From contig OMYP01000005.1 of the NCBI GenBank assembly GCA_900315345.1, forward strand, positions 62,001 through 126,000: 64,000 nucleotides of DNA. Direction: 5' to 3'. Below, in pieces: positions 1 to 12,000 of this stretch; position 1 is the stretch's first letter, and each line of letters starts with the position of its first letter. A program made the translations under genes and the position numbers. The notes below the pieces were generated by a model. It saw nothing but the letters and a program-made list of their open reading frames with translations, was not told the DNA's origin and ran no database searches. This DNA comes from an uncultured Selenomonadales bacterium (GTDB taxonomy: Bacteria; Bacillota; Negativicutes; Acidaminococcales; Acidaminococcaceae).

Positions 1-3000
1 GCAATGAGCCCTGCATCGATCCAGTGCATTACCAGGTCGTCCTCATCTATATTGTTGCTGTTCTCTGCCTGAGGCAGGGAGTCCAGCAGCCGCCCGTTCT
101 TCGCCGTCAGGGTCACATCGCCTTCACGGGACACGATGGAACCGATCCGCATGTCAGCATTGGCTTCCGTCAGGTAGATATCCTTTTTCGCGCTGGCGTC
201 CACATTGGCGGATCCCGGCCCAAAGCCGTAGGCTTCCGGCAGGGACCACAGTACCAGCGCCTGTTTGGACGTGCCAAGACCGCCGTTGACGCTGGTCAGA
301 TCGATTTCCCGCCCCATTACGGCAGTTTTCGAACCCGACTGGGTAATATCGCCGTCTGCCGTCAGGGCCACGTCGCCCGTGCCATCATTTCCGTAGGCGA
401 GGCTTTCCAGCTTCCGGATCTCCACATTGCCGGGCAGGGCCTGGCCCTCCGCCGTACCGCCCCGGACGGTCACGTCAATATTGCCGCCCCAGGTGGAAAC
501 CGCACTAAGTACCACCTTGTCCGAGGTGGTATAGGTGTTGCCGTCCCCGCTGGCGGTCCGGGTTCCCAGGGAGGTAATATGGATATTTTCAATATCTTCC
601 CGGGCCTGCAGGTCTGCCTTCCCGGTGATCAGGGCCGTATCTCCCTGCTGGACGATGCTGCCCGCCGCCGTATGGATGGTCAGGGCCCCATTGGCCGAAT
701 TGTTTTTGATCGTATCTGTCAGGTTGATACCGGTTCCCTTCCTGTTGCTGTTTGCCAGGGAGATGCTGCCGTCTTCCTTACCGATGAAGCCGATGCCGAT
801 ATCCCGGTCCGCCTTCAGGGAGAAGGTGTAGGACTGGCTGGAGCCGGTCTTAGTGGTCCATTCCATATGGTATTTGGGGTTGGACCACAAAGCATACCAG
901 TTGCCGCCCTCCTTCCACTTGCCGGTCACGGTGCGGGTATCGCTGGTGACCCGGTTCTCGTAGACCGCGCCGAACTCCGTGCTGTTCAGCTTCTTGCCGT
1001 ATTCTGCGTCGTTGATCGCATCAATAAAGGTACCGCTGCCCAGACTGCGTTCGCCGCCCTTATTGACTTCTTTCGCTTCGGTACTGCTTTCCAGTTCCTT
1101 CAGCTTGGACTGGCTGCTGCTGGTATCCAGCGCCCCCCAGAACAGGGAGTTCTGGACTTTATGGTAATACTTCGTAGTGCCGGTCTCCGTGCCCAGGGTC
1201 CAGTTATAGCGCAGGCCTTCCTTCACTTTATAAGAGCCGGAGGGCGCGGCCCCGCTGTTGTGGCCGATACCGGATGCGGTCTTCGTAGCTTTTTCCGCCG
1301 CAGCGCTGTCCTTGGCATATTTGCTGTAATTTTCAATGGTTTTCGTCGCAGAACGGGTGTATTCCGTCCAGGTATCCCTGGCCAGGTCCGTAATGGTGAT
1401 CTTGCCTTCGATATCATTATTGAGCACCTTGCCTACGTCCAGGCCATAGGCGGAATTATTGGTAACGGAAATATCCGCGCCCCCGTCCGCCGCCAGGATC
1501 CTGCCGTTGCCGGTGCTGGAGATCCGGCCCGTCAGGTAGACCTTGCCGCCTCTGGTATCGATGTCCTCTACCAGCAGCCGGTCGTTCTGGGGGTCGTAAT
1601 AGACCTGCACCACGTATTTAAAGCCGCCGATACTGCTATCATAGACCGGTTTGCCGCCGTCGTTCACCTTGTACATGGTACGACCCTGGACGGTAACCGC
1701 CCGGTCAGCCGTTTTGATCCTGTCAATATTATTTAACGCATTGTCGCCAACCACTGCTTCATACTTGCTGTAGCCGCTCTGGATGAGGCCGTTTACGTTA
1801 ATATCCGCCGCCGCGATATAGACGCTGTCCCCGGCAATACGTCCCAGCTCCGCGTTGGTAATATCCGACGCTGTCTGTTTCAGCCCCGTCTCGGAATCCG
1901 TCTTGTTAGCAGTCTTATCCTTCAGGGTGCTGTCTTTCGCGTTATTCATGGCCTTATTCACTTCTGCCGCGTTCAGGTCCTGGGGCCGTCCGCCGATATT
2001 CACGATGCCGTCCACATAATCCTGGGATATGCTGTCCTTGGCAGTGAGTTGCACCGTCCGGCCGGTAATGTTGGCGCCTTTCGAAGTGCCACCGATGGTG
2101 ATGGAACCGCTGCGGTTGGTAATCCGTATATCGCCGGTATCGTTGTTTATGTCGCCTGCTACCGCCACATCGGTAATGGGGACATAGGTTCCCTGCTTAC
2201 CGCTGGCATCCTTCATCTGGACAGAAGCCCCCGCCTTGTTTTCATTGGTAACCGTAATGGTGCTGACCTTGTTTCCAGCCGTATCATTTTGTAAGGTCGT
2301 AAAGGCCGCCTGTTTTTTCTTATCCTTATTCAGGGCGTTGACATCTGCGTTCTTCGCTACGCTGGTGAGAGCCGTGCCGTTGCCCCGGAAGCGGATCTCC
2401 CCGCCCGGTTCCCGGATCTGGATCCCGTCCAGCTTCAGGTAGGCGTTGGAGTTGTTGGTAATGGTCACCTGGGGAGCGCCGTTGGCTTCCAGCTTGCCCT
2501 TACCGTACAGGTTTTCCGAGTTCACGGTAATATTGCCACCGCTGACGGTGATCTCCGGTATTTCCACGTAGCGGATGGTAAAGCCGCTGGTGATATAGAC
2601 TTTTTCCTGTTTCCCGGTCTGGGGGTTAGTTTCCATCTTGAACAGCCCCCGCTTGTCCAGCTCGTCCAGGATGCGCTGGCGCTGCTGCACGTAGCCCAGA
2701 TAGGAGGCCATGCTCTTGGCGTCCGTACCGGTGCTGTATTCCTTGATCAGGGCTTCCACCGCCGCCAGCTGGGTCCCCAGCTGGGTAGCGTAATCCATAT
2801 CGCCGGTCTTGATGTCGTCCTTGTTGAAGTTTTCGCTGGACCCTGTAGTGTCGATCGCCAGCGCAGACTGCCCGCTTACGGGTTTGATCCCGCCCGCTTC
2901 GGGCACGGCGCTGCCGGTAATGGTAACGTTCACCTTGTTGTGGATGCCCGCTTTCAGGGCGCCTTCCACGTTGACAAAGTTGTTGTTGGTTTCGCTGATA

Positions 3001-6000
3001 TTCGATTTTCCCGGAGTATTAGCGACTACTTTTTCTTCTTTGTTCTTACCGGCAAACAGGTTGGTGACCTTTACCACGTCTTTTTTAAAGGTTTCGCTGC
3101 CATTGTCCGCCGCCAGGTTGATATTCCGCACGGAAGTAGCGCTGCCGTTCGCGCCCACCTTCACCTGCTGGTTGTTCTTCAGGTCCAGGCTTGCCTCCGT
3201 GGCTGTATCAAAAGACAAAAGAGTATTGTTATGTGCTTCCGCCAGGCTTTTCACATTCAGCTCCGCATCAGCTCCGTCTACATCGGTGCCTGCATACAGG
3301 TTGATATCGTGGGAGCTGTCTAACTTACCGTTCACTTCCACTCCATTATTGCGGGTGACCCGGTTACGCACCTTGGTTCCCACCGTACCTTCAAAGCCTC
3401 CGATATAAACTTCCGCAGCCCCGTCTATCTTGATTTTGTCGCTGCTGCTGAGGGTGATATCTTTGCCGTCATCAAAAGCGCCCTTCTGTTCCAGGGACGC
3501 TCCCTCGTTCACGGTAACCTTATTGGTGGAGGTGACAAAATTATCGCTGAATACATATTCATGCTCGAATGCGCCGCCTGCCTTGCCTTCCACCTTGTTA
3601 TACATGTCAATATCGGACCAGGCATCGTAAACCTGGCCCTCGACGGTGGTCACCTTGGCATTTTTACCGATGACCACATTGGCTTTGTCCGTTATCTCCT
3701 GTTCTGACTTTACATCCGGCGCTACCTGAATCAGGCCGCCCACGTTCATGTGGTTGTTCCAGGCCTCCCCGTCATAGGCGCCGGTTACGGTCTTGTTAGC
3801 CGCCAGCACATAGCTCTTCCCTGCGTTTAACTGGGCCCCTTCCCTGATTTCCGTTTTGGTATCCATCTCCACATGGTTGTCGGAATTGGCCCAAGTTACG
3901 CTGATTGCGCCGCCTGCGCCGGTCTTGGAGCTGCCCTTGGAGGTGACCTGCTGGCTGGCAGCGATATCCGCGCTGTTGGTAACATCCCAGGCTCCGGCCA
4001 GGGACGCGGTATTCGTGGTTTTGGTGTTCATTGTGATGGTGGCGGCCGCGCCTATCGCCAGGAACCCGCCGGAATCCCCGTCCGCGAAGCCCTTGGACGT
4101 GTTGGCGCCCCCTGCGTCAATTTTCAGGTTCTGGAGCTTTACAGCCTTGTCGCCGCTGCCGCCTTTGGCCTCTACCGTGCTCTTATCGTCGCCTTCCGCT
4201 TTCGCGTCGCCGAAGCCGATGGAGGCAATTATACCTATGCTCGTATTGCCGATGATGGAACGGCGGCTGGCATTGTTCTGGGTAATAAGGGCCAGATTGG
4301 TAGCTGCCGCAGATTCCTTTTTAGTCTGGGCAGTACCGTTGGCATCTGTCTCCTGTACTTCCTTTTCCGTTGTCTTGTAGGTTTCCGCGCCCACATTGAC
4401 GCTGGCCGTAGTCTTGGTGATGGCCTTGGCCTTGTTGGGCGCTACGCTTACAACTACGCCGCTGACCGAATGGGTATCGGCGTAGGTCATGTCCGTCCCT
4501 TCTTTGCCGATGACCGCCTGGGCCAGTACCGTGTCGCCCAGCAGCTTGTTCCCGTCCGCCACATTGACCTTAGCCGCAGAGTAGGCTTCCGCGTTGCTCT
4601 GCATGACGGCAACGCCGATGGCGGCAATTCCTGTACCGCCGGCTTCTGCCTTCACCACCGGCGCATTGATGGCTTCTATCCGGATGGCGTCCGCAGTAAA
4701 GGAGTTGGCCGGGGTATCGGTTTTCTTGTCGGTATCTGTTTTCTTGGCAGTAGTGCCGCCGGCTTCCACCGTAACGGCAGAGGTGCTTTCATCATAGGCT
4801 TTGGCCGTGTTCACCACTACAGCGCCCCCGCCTACGCCTACGCCGGTGGTCTTGGCGGCTACCCGGCCGGTCCGCTCTGTCTGCAGAGTAATGGCAGCCG
4901 GAACCTTTTCTGTTGTTTTTTTGCCGTCGCTGCCCGTTACCTCCTGTGTCTTCGTCGTTTCCGCCTGCAGCGTGCTGTCGCCTTTTACAGTTACAAAATT
5001 ATTGGCTGCGTTGGTGTTGTGGGCCACGCTGACAGGCACTGCCACTCCGGCCGCCGACACGCCGATCATATTGACCTTGCTCTGGGCGGCGTCGCTGGAT
5101 TTCACAGTCAGGTCCCCGTTGGTGGCGGCCAGCGTGCTGTGGTCTACCGCGATGCCGGTGTTTCCTTTGGTAGTAAGCCCGGCGTAGCCTACGCCGATCC
5201 CCACGGCGCCCAGTCCCGCCTGCACGGTCCGCAGGTGGATGGCGTCTTCCTTATTTTCCGTCACATTGCCCTGCCGGGCCGACAGGGTCACGCTGGCGCC
5301 TTTCACGGTGGAGTCCTTTACGGAAATATCGTTCAGCTGGTTCAGGTGGTACACCGTATCCGCCACGTTTATCTCAATCCCGCCCAGGGAGCCGCTGCCA
5401 CCGTTCAGTTCCGCGTCGTTCAGCTCCGAATTGTTCACGGTCAGGGCTCCGCTGGCAGCTTCCAGCGTGGAGCTGTTCTGCACATAGGTATGCACCCCGG
5501 TGCCGTCCACATACTTCTTGTCTTTGGTGTCGGCGTCCGCCTTCACCTTTTCCTGCATCTGCTTCTTTTCCGCGTCGGTCATGCCGTGGAAGTTTTCGGA
5601 AAGATCCCGGTTAGTATTGTCATTGACAATACCCATGGCCTTATTGACGGCGTCCGTATGGCTGAAGGCCGTAGGCTTGCCGTCTGCATCTTTGGCATAC
5701 CCCAGGTCGTTGATCCCGCCATTGACCGTAACGGCCGCCACGTTCACCGCAAGGCCTACGATGCCGACGCCGACGCCGGCTACGGTAGAGTCGATCTCCC
5801 GCCGGGTTTTGGTGTTTACTGCCAGGGTATCCTTTGCCTTGAGGGTACTCTTGTCCACAACAGTGCTGACGCTGTCGTTGAAGGTGCTGACATCCACTCC
5901 GACGCCGACGCCGGCTATCAGGGCGGCTCCGCCGGTACCGGTGGCATCCTTTACCTTAACGGCGTTGGCCGTATCCACTTTGATGGTATCCGCTTCCAGC

Positions 6001-9000
6001 GTACTGCCTGCAATGCGGCTGGCGACTATGCTGTCAATATTGTTCACGGCAATGCTGCTGGCCACCCCGCCGCTGAACATGCCTGCCGCCAGGCCCACAG
6101 ACACCAGCTGGGATTCCAGCTTCGTGCTGTTGGATGCGCCTACAGACAGGGCGGATTTGGCCGTACCGCCCCTGGCCTTGTCGTTGGCTTTGATATCGCT
6201 GTTTTCCACGTTGGCGGTCACGGCGGAATGTTCCTTCACCAGGCCCACGCCCACATTCAGGGAACCGGCCCCGCTGTACGTGCTGGCCGAAATAGCCAGG
6301 CCCGCGTCCACGTTCAGGTCGTAGATCCGGTCCTCGTGGCTGGCCTCCACTTTCGCATCTCCGGTGTAATCCACGGTAGCGTTGGTCACCGTGGCAAGGG
6401 TGGAACTTTTCATCCGGTTGATGTTCACGTTATCGCCGGTCTCAAGGGTAAATTCCTTACTGCCGGCAATAGCCCCGGCCACGTTAAAGGCAGACATGGC
6501 CTGCTTGGCATCTGCAGTCACGTTGAAATTCTTGGCGTAAACGGTATTTTTCTCTTTACTGGTATCGACGCTTTCGTAGTATTTCTTGGTATCGTTCCAC
6601 TTGGCAGAAGACGTGGAGATACCCGCCGCCGTTACCCGGCTCACCTCGTTGACCGCGCCGGTAAAGCCTGCCGCGATGCCTACGTCTTTCCCGATGCCCA
6701 CGGAGGCTGCGCCGCTGAATTCCGCTACGTTGGTGTAATCCGCCGCGTGGACGTTCACGTCGCTACGGGCCGACGCGGAGTTCAGTTTGGAATCCAACAC
6801 TTTCGCCGTGGTAGAACCGGCGATCTCGTTCAGGTTGATCACACCCGCCACGGAAGCGCCAATGACGCCGCCGTTGCTGATACCTGCCGCCACGCCGCCG
6901 TTAGCCATGACGGAAGCAATGGAATGGGTAGCGGAAGCGTCCACCACCACGCCGGTCTTTTCTTCTTCCACCCGGCCCTTCTGCAACCGGCTGACGCCGT
7001 ATTTTTTGTTATCCCCTTCCCCTTCCGTGAAGGAGCCGCTGGACCAGGTGTTCCGGCTTACGGCGCTGTCGATCAGGTATTTATCATTATCTGTATTGTC
7101 TTTCAGCTTGCTGGCCGTCTTAATTTTATTACTGTCGCTGCCGGCGGCTGTTACCGTGCTTTCGCTGATCAGGGCGGCGGTATTGCCGCTGATCTTATTA
7201 TTGGATCCCGTTACGCCGATGGCGGCGGCAAGGCCCTGCCCGCCCACGGCTACGTCCAGCACCCCCGCATAGTTGGAGATGGCTTCGTCGCTCCGGGCCA
7301 CTACCCCTACATTGCCTGCGCTGCTGATATTCGCTTTCTTAATTTCCGCCGTCGCATTATTTTCAATATAGTTATGGCTGCCGGAACCGCCGGCGGCCAC
7401 CGTCCCTTTCGCCGCCACGGAAGCGCCCATGGCCACGCTGAGGATATCCCCCTGGGAAGCAGAGCTGATATCCAGGTTCCCCACGTTCATGGCTGCGGCG
7501 TTCTGCTTATCCGTATAGGTCACCCCTGCGGTGGTGGTATCCTTGATGCGGTTTACGCCTACCGCCACGACGCCAGCCAGGAAGGAATCCGGCCCGGACA
7601 GCTGCAGGGCCACCGCACCGGTCTTCAGGGTGGAAGAGGTATCCGCTTTCACCGTCACCAGAGCCGCCTTGCTGCCGCCGTCCTTGTCGATGGCGGTATC
7701 CTTCAGGCCTGCCGTATTGGTTTTGTAAATATTGGCGTCCGCCCCCATGCCCTGGGCGGCAAACTTCGCGCTTTTCACCAGGCCCGCGCCGACGGCTACC
7801 GTAGTGGCTTTGGATGTATCCGATACGGCAGCGCTGATGATGGGAGCCTTCCCGTTCTTCTTCACGGTGGTAATATCCGCGTTGTTAATTTCCGCACGGA
7901 CGGTTTCTTTGCCGTCGCCCTTTTCCGAGCCTTTATCGCTTTCCGTCAAGGCCACGCCTACCCCTAAGGCCACCGTGGTGTCCTTGATGGCCAGCTCTGC
8001 CGCCCCGGCTACGGTAGTCTTTGTGGTTTTATCCGTAGCCTTTACCGTCACGGACGAGGCGTTGGTGATCTTATCCCTGTTACCTGCCTTCTTCCCATCT
8101 TTGTCTTCCCCGATGACGGCTACCGTATCGTTATGGCCCCGGTTAATGCCAAAGTTACCGTGGGCCGCCACGGTACCGCCATCCTTATAGGTGGCCGCCG
8201 CGCCCACAGACAGAGCCAGGGCATAGGCGTCGTTGTTTGCGTCCAGGGAAATATCTACCCCCTTGGCCGCGTCTTTCGCCCGGACCTGGTTATTGGCTGC
8301 ATAGACCCCGGTAGTATCGTCCATGCGGTTGTAGGCAATCCCTAAGCCTATCGCATTTTTACCTCCGGCAACGTCGCCGGTGACATTGACAATGTGGCTG
8401 GTGTTTTTCGCCGTTGCGCTGACCGTATCGGCGGCAATGCCGCTGTTGGCAGCCGTACCGTTGCGGTTGCCGGTGACGGACACGATATTATCCTGGTCCA
8501 GGTCGTTAAAGGACAAGGAACCTACGCCGCCCCAGTCCGCTTCGCTGACGCTGACCCCCGCCGCCACGGACACGATGTTGGTATGCACGTCCGATGCCGC
8601 CTTGACAGAACCTGCTTCCAGATTCTTGTTACCGGTAATATCAGAACTGAACTTGTTGGTCACGTTGTTGATGGACAGCGCCGCGCCGGCCGCGTTGGTC
8701 TTCCCTTCGGAAATCTCCACCGCCACGTTTACCATCGTGCTGCCGGCCGCAGTCCCCGTCCCCAGCTTATTCGCGGTGTCGCTGCTCAGGTACCCCAGCC
8801 CCGTAGCATCCACCTTGCGCGCTTTCAGGTATTCTTTATATTGATTTCCTTTTTTGCCGGAAATATCCTGGCTGGTCACCGTCACACCGCCGCTGGCCTT
8901 CAGGGTCTCCGTGCCGGAAATATAGCTGTGGTTGGTATTCTTCAGCTCTGCGTAGGCCAGCGACCCCGCTGCGGCAATGCCCTTGTCCGAACGGGTAAAG

Positions 9001-12000
9001 CCCAGGCCCACCGCTGCGTTCACCTGGGTCAGGGCGTCCTCGCCGGCTGCCAGTACATTGGAAAGCCCCGTGTAGGAGCCCCCCTGGATGCCGCTCTGGA
9101 TATCGTTATTTATCTCACTGACGGCTGCCGTCATGCCGGCCGCGATGCCGGTTCCTGCCTGGTCCGTCTTCACCCAGGCCAGGTCCACGCCGCCGGCCAC
9201 CTGGATATCGCCGTCATAGGCGCTGTTCTCCAGGTCCGTCCCGCCTGTATAGGCTATATTATCCGCTTTTTCCTCATATTTGGAGGTTGTGTCCACCAGC
9301 AGGGCGCGGGCGCCGGTATTGGCCTTGTTCATGGCCAGGCCGAAGGCCACGCTGGCATCCGTGCTGGTTCCATGGCTGTCGTTGGTCACCGCCAGGCCCA
9401 GGGCCGCAGCAACTTCCGAACCGTTCCGGATGGCCGTATTTTTAATGTTGCCTGCCTGGGAGATCCGGGATGACAGAATCACCGCGTCTGCGTTCCGGTT
9501 CAGGTGGTTCACCGCCAGCGCCGTTCCCAGGGCGCCTTTTTTCGCATTATTGTTGGCAGCCGCCCCGGTTGCGCCGTTAAACCAGTTCACCGCCGCCGCC
9601 CCGGCCCAGGCCCCGCTGAACACATCGTCGGTGGCCGTATTAACCAGGGAACCCGCCTTGTCTGCATCCTTCTGCTTCCGCAGGTTCACATCGACGCCGC
9701 TGATGACGGAGGCCGTCTCGCTGTCCACCTTGTTCCAGGCCACGCTGGCCGCCGCCGTAGCATTGAAGGACGCTTCCGACGCGTTATCGTTGGCGGGCTG
9801 CACCGGCTGATAGGTACTGAAGTCCCATGTCTTTTTGAGCTGGACATCCTTATTGAGTATCTTTTTAAACCTGTCAACGGGGAAGCCCACCACATTCTTG
9901 CCGGCGTCCGTCATCTGGTCCCGCAGGTAGTTGCCCTTCTTGTCCCAGTTGGTGAGAAAATCAAAGCCGGCGTGGCTTTCCGAGGCCTCCGCGCCCTCGA
10001 TGCCCACGGCGTTCAGGGTCCCGTTGCTGTTCCCGGTCACCGACACATTCTGTGCGGTCACATTGCCTTTGGCTGCGCCTGACGCCGTTTTTGCCCCCAG
10101 AGAAGAGGTCGGTTTTTCCGTGGTCAGGCTGAAATCCGTGCCCATCTTTTTAGTCTGGGCTTCTTTTGCCGCCACCTTGCGGGCGGTGGCCAGGGCGTTC
10201 TCCGCCTTGATTTTGTTCTGTTCTTCTACACTCTTTTTCTTAAACCCGTCCGTGTCCGTATCCGTCACCGTAGTGGAGGCGCCCGAGCCCGTATCGCCGA
10301 TCATGGCGATGCTGTTCACGTCCAGCAGGTTCACCGCCACCCCGGCGCCTATGGTGGCGTTAGTACGGGCGCTGCCCAGGGCCAGGCCCCCCACTACGTT
10401 GGTCACCGTGGTCTTGCTGTCGGCGCCCATGGTAAAGGTTCCCGCTGCCTTGACCGTTGTTTCATCGTCCAGCAGTACCAGCGTGTTGACGCCCCCTGTA
10501 AGCAGGCTCAGGGATCCCGTGGCGCTCAGGTTCTTATCCGCCTTGCCGGCGCTGAGGATGATGCCGGTCTGGATCATTTCATTCTTGGCGTCCAGGGCAA
10601 TATTGCCGCTGTCCTTTCCGGCTGTATTTGCCGTCAGGGTCACATTTTTCCCGGACAGGATCAGGCTGTCGCCGATAAAATCCTGTACCGCCACGGTAGC
10701 CCCCGCAGCGTTGCCGTTGCTTTCCGACATGGCGAAAAATTCCCCGCCGTAGCCGGTGGCCGTCACTACATCCGTATCTGCCAGCGTATCTATCTTGATA
10801 TTTTTCCCGGCGGAAATATTCGCCTTTTCCCCCAGGGACACGATGCCCTTGTTGTGCAGCTTAGCGATGTTGATCGAGGCCGCCACATCCAGATTAGCGG
10901 AGCCGCTGTCCTGGGAATCCACCATGTAGCTGCGCACATAGTAGTTGGTATAGCTGCCCGGGCTCACTACGTCGGACAGATCCTGGACCATCTTTTTTGC
11001 TTCACTGCTCAGCTTGGTAACGTTCTTCCCTTCGTTTTTCAGGAAGTTCTTCAGCGAATCACAGAAATCCCAGAAGGAAGCCCGGTCTGTCTCCGTTTTG
11101 AGTTTTCCGTCCACCAGCTTCTCCACCTTCACGGTATCGGATTCCAGGTTGGCCAGCTCCGGGAACTGGTAGCCGAAATTCTTTAATATCTTCCACATCT
11201 TTTTCGCGCGATCCACCACGTTTTTGACGGGTTCTGCCGCGTCGTAGATCTGCTGACCCGTGGCGTTCAGGTTCACGCTACCCTTTTCGGAAATCAGGGA
11301 GGCGCCCTTGTGGTTCGCCGTATCCCCCTGCAGTTCCACCTTGGCGTCGTTCTCGATATTGCTGTACAGGACGGAGGAAGCCACCGTCACCTTGGACGCA
11401 GTGTCTGCATCCTGCTCATTGGCCCACCCCTGCAAGGAATGGTGCAGGCTGTCAATGTGGGCGTTTGCCTCCAGGGTCACATCCCCGCCGGGAACCTCCT
11501 TGCCGCCGGCATCCTTTTTGACCGCGTCCCCCGTGGCCTTCAGGGTCACGCCGGGGGCTACGGTGACCGCGGCGCTGTTGACGCTGTCCACCACCGCCAC
11601 GGCGGCGCCGGCCGTAATATAGCCCTGGGCAGTATCAAAGGCATTCTCCAGGCCCGCCAGTTTACCCCCGTTAATAAACCCGTTCCAGTGATATTTATCT
11701 TTCAGATATTTGGCAAGCTGATCGCCTTTCGTCGGGTTTAACAGCACAAAGTCAATATGGGGCTGCTCTCCCTCTCCATTTGCATCTTCCGCAGCCACGC
11801 TCAGGCCGGCGATCTCGTTTTCCGCCGCAGCCTTCACCGACTCGGCCTCTACGGACCGTTTGACGTTCACATTGGTAGCGGTATCAAAATCCAGCACCGT
11901 GACAGAGGTAGAGGCAAAGGTCTTATCCGCGCCCTCTACATAACTGCCGGCCGACAGGTCGCTGGTAGCATGGGCTTCCGCCGAAAAGTCTCCCCCTTTG

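Noticed and set aside
24..1736. Plus-strand open frame of 570 codons
   Set aside because: Codon-aligned antisense of the adhesin; low-complexity translation, no ribosome site, no domain.
3873..7967. Plus-strand open frame of 1,364 codons
   Set aside because: Exactly complementary register to the adhesin gene; explained by absence of TTA, CTA and TCA in the sense strand.
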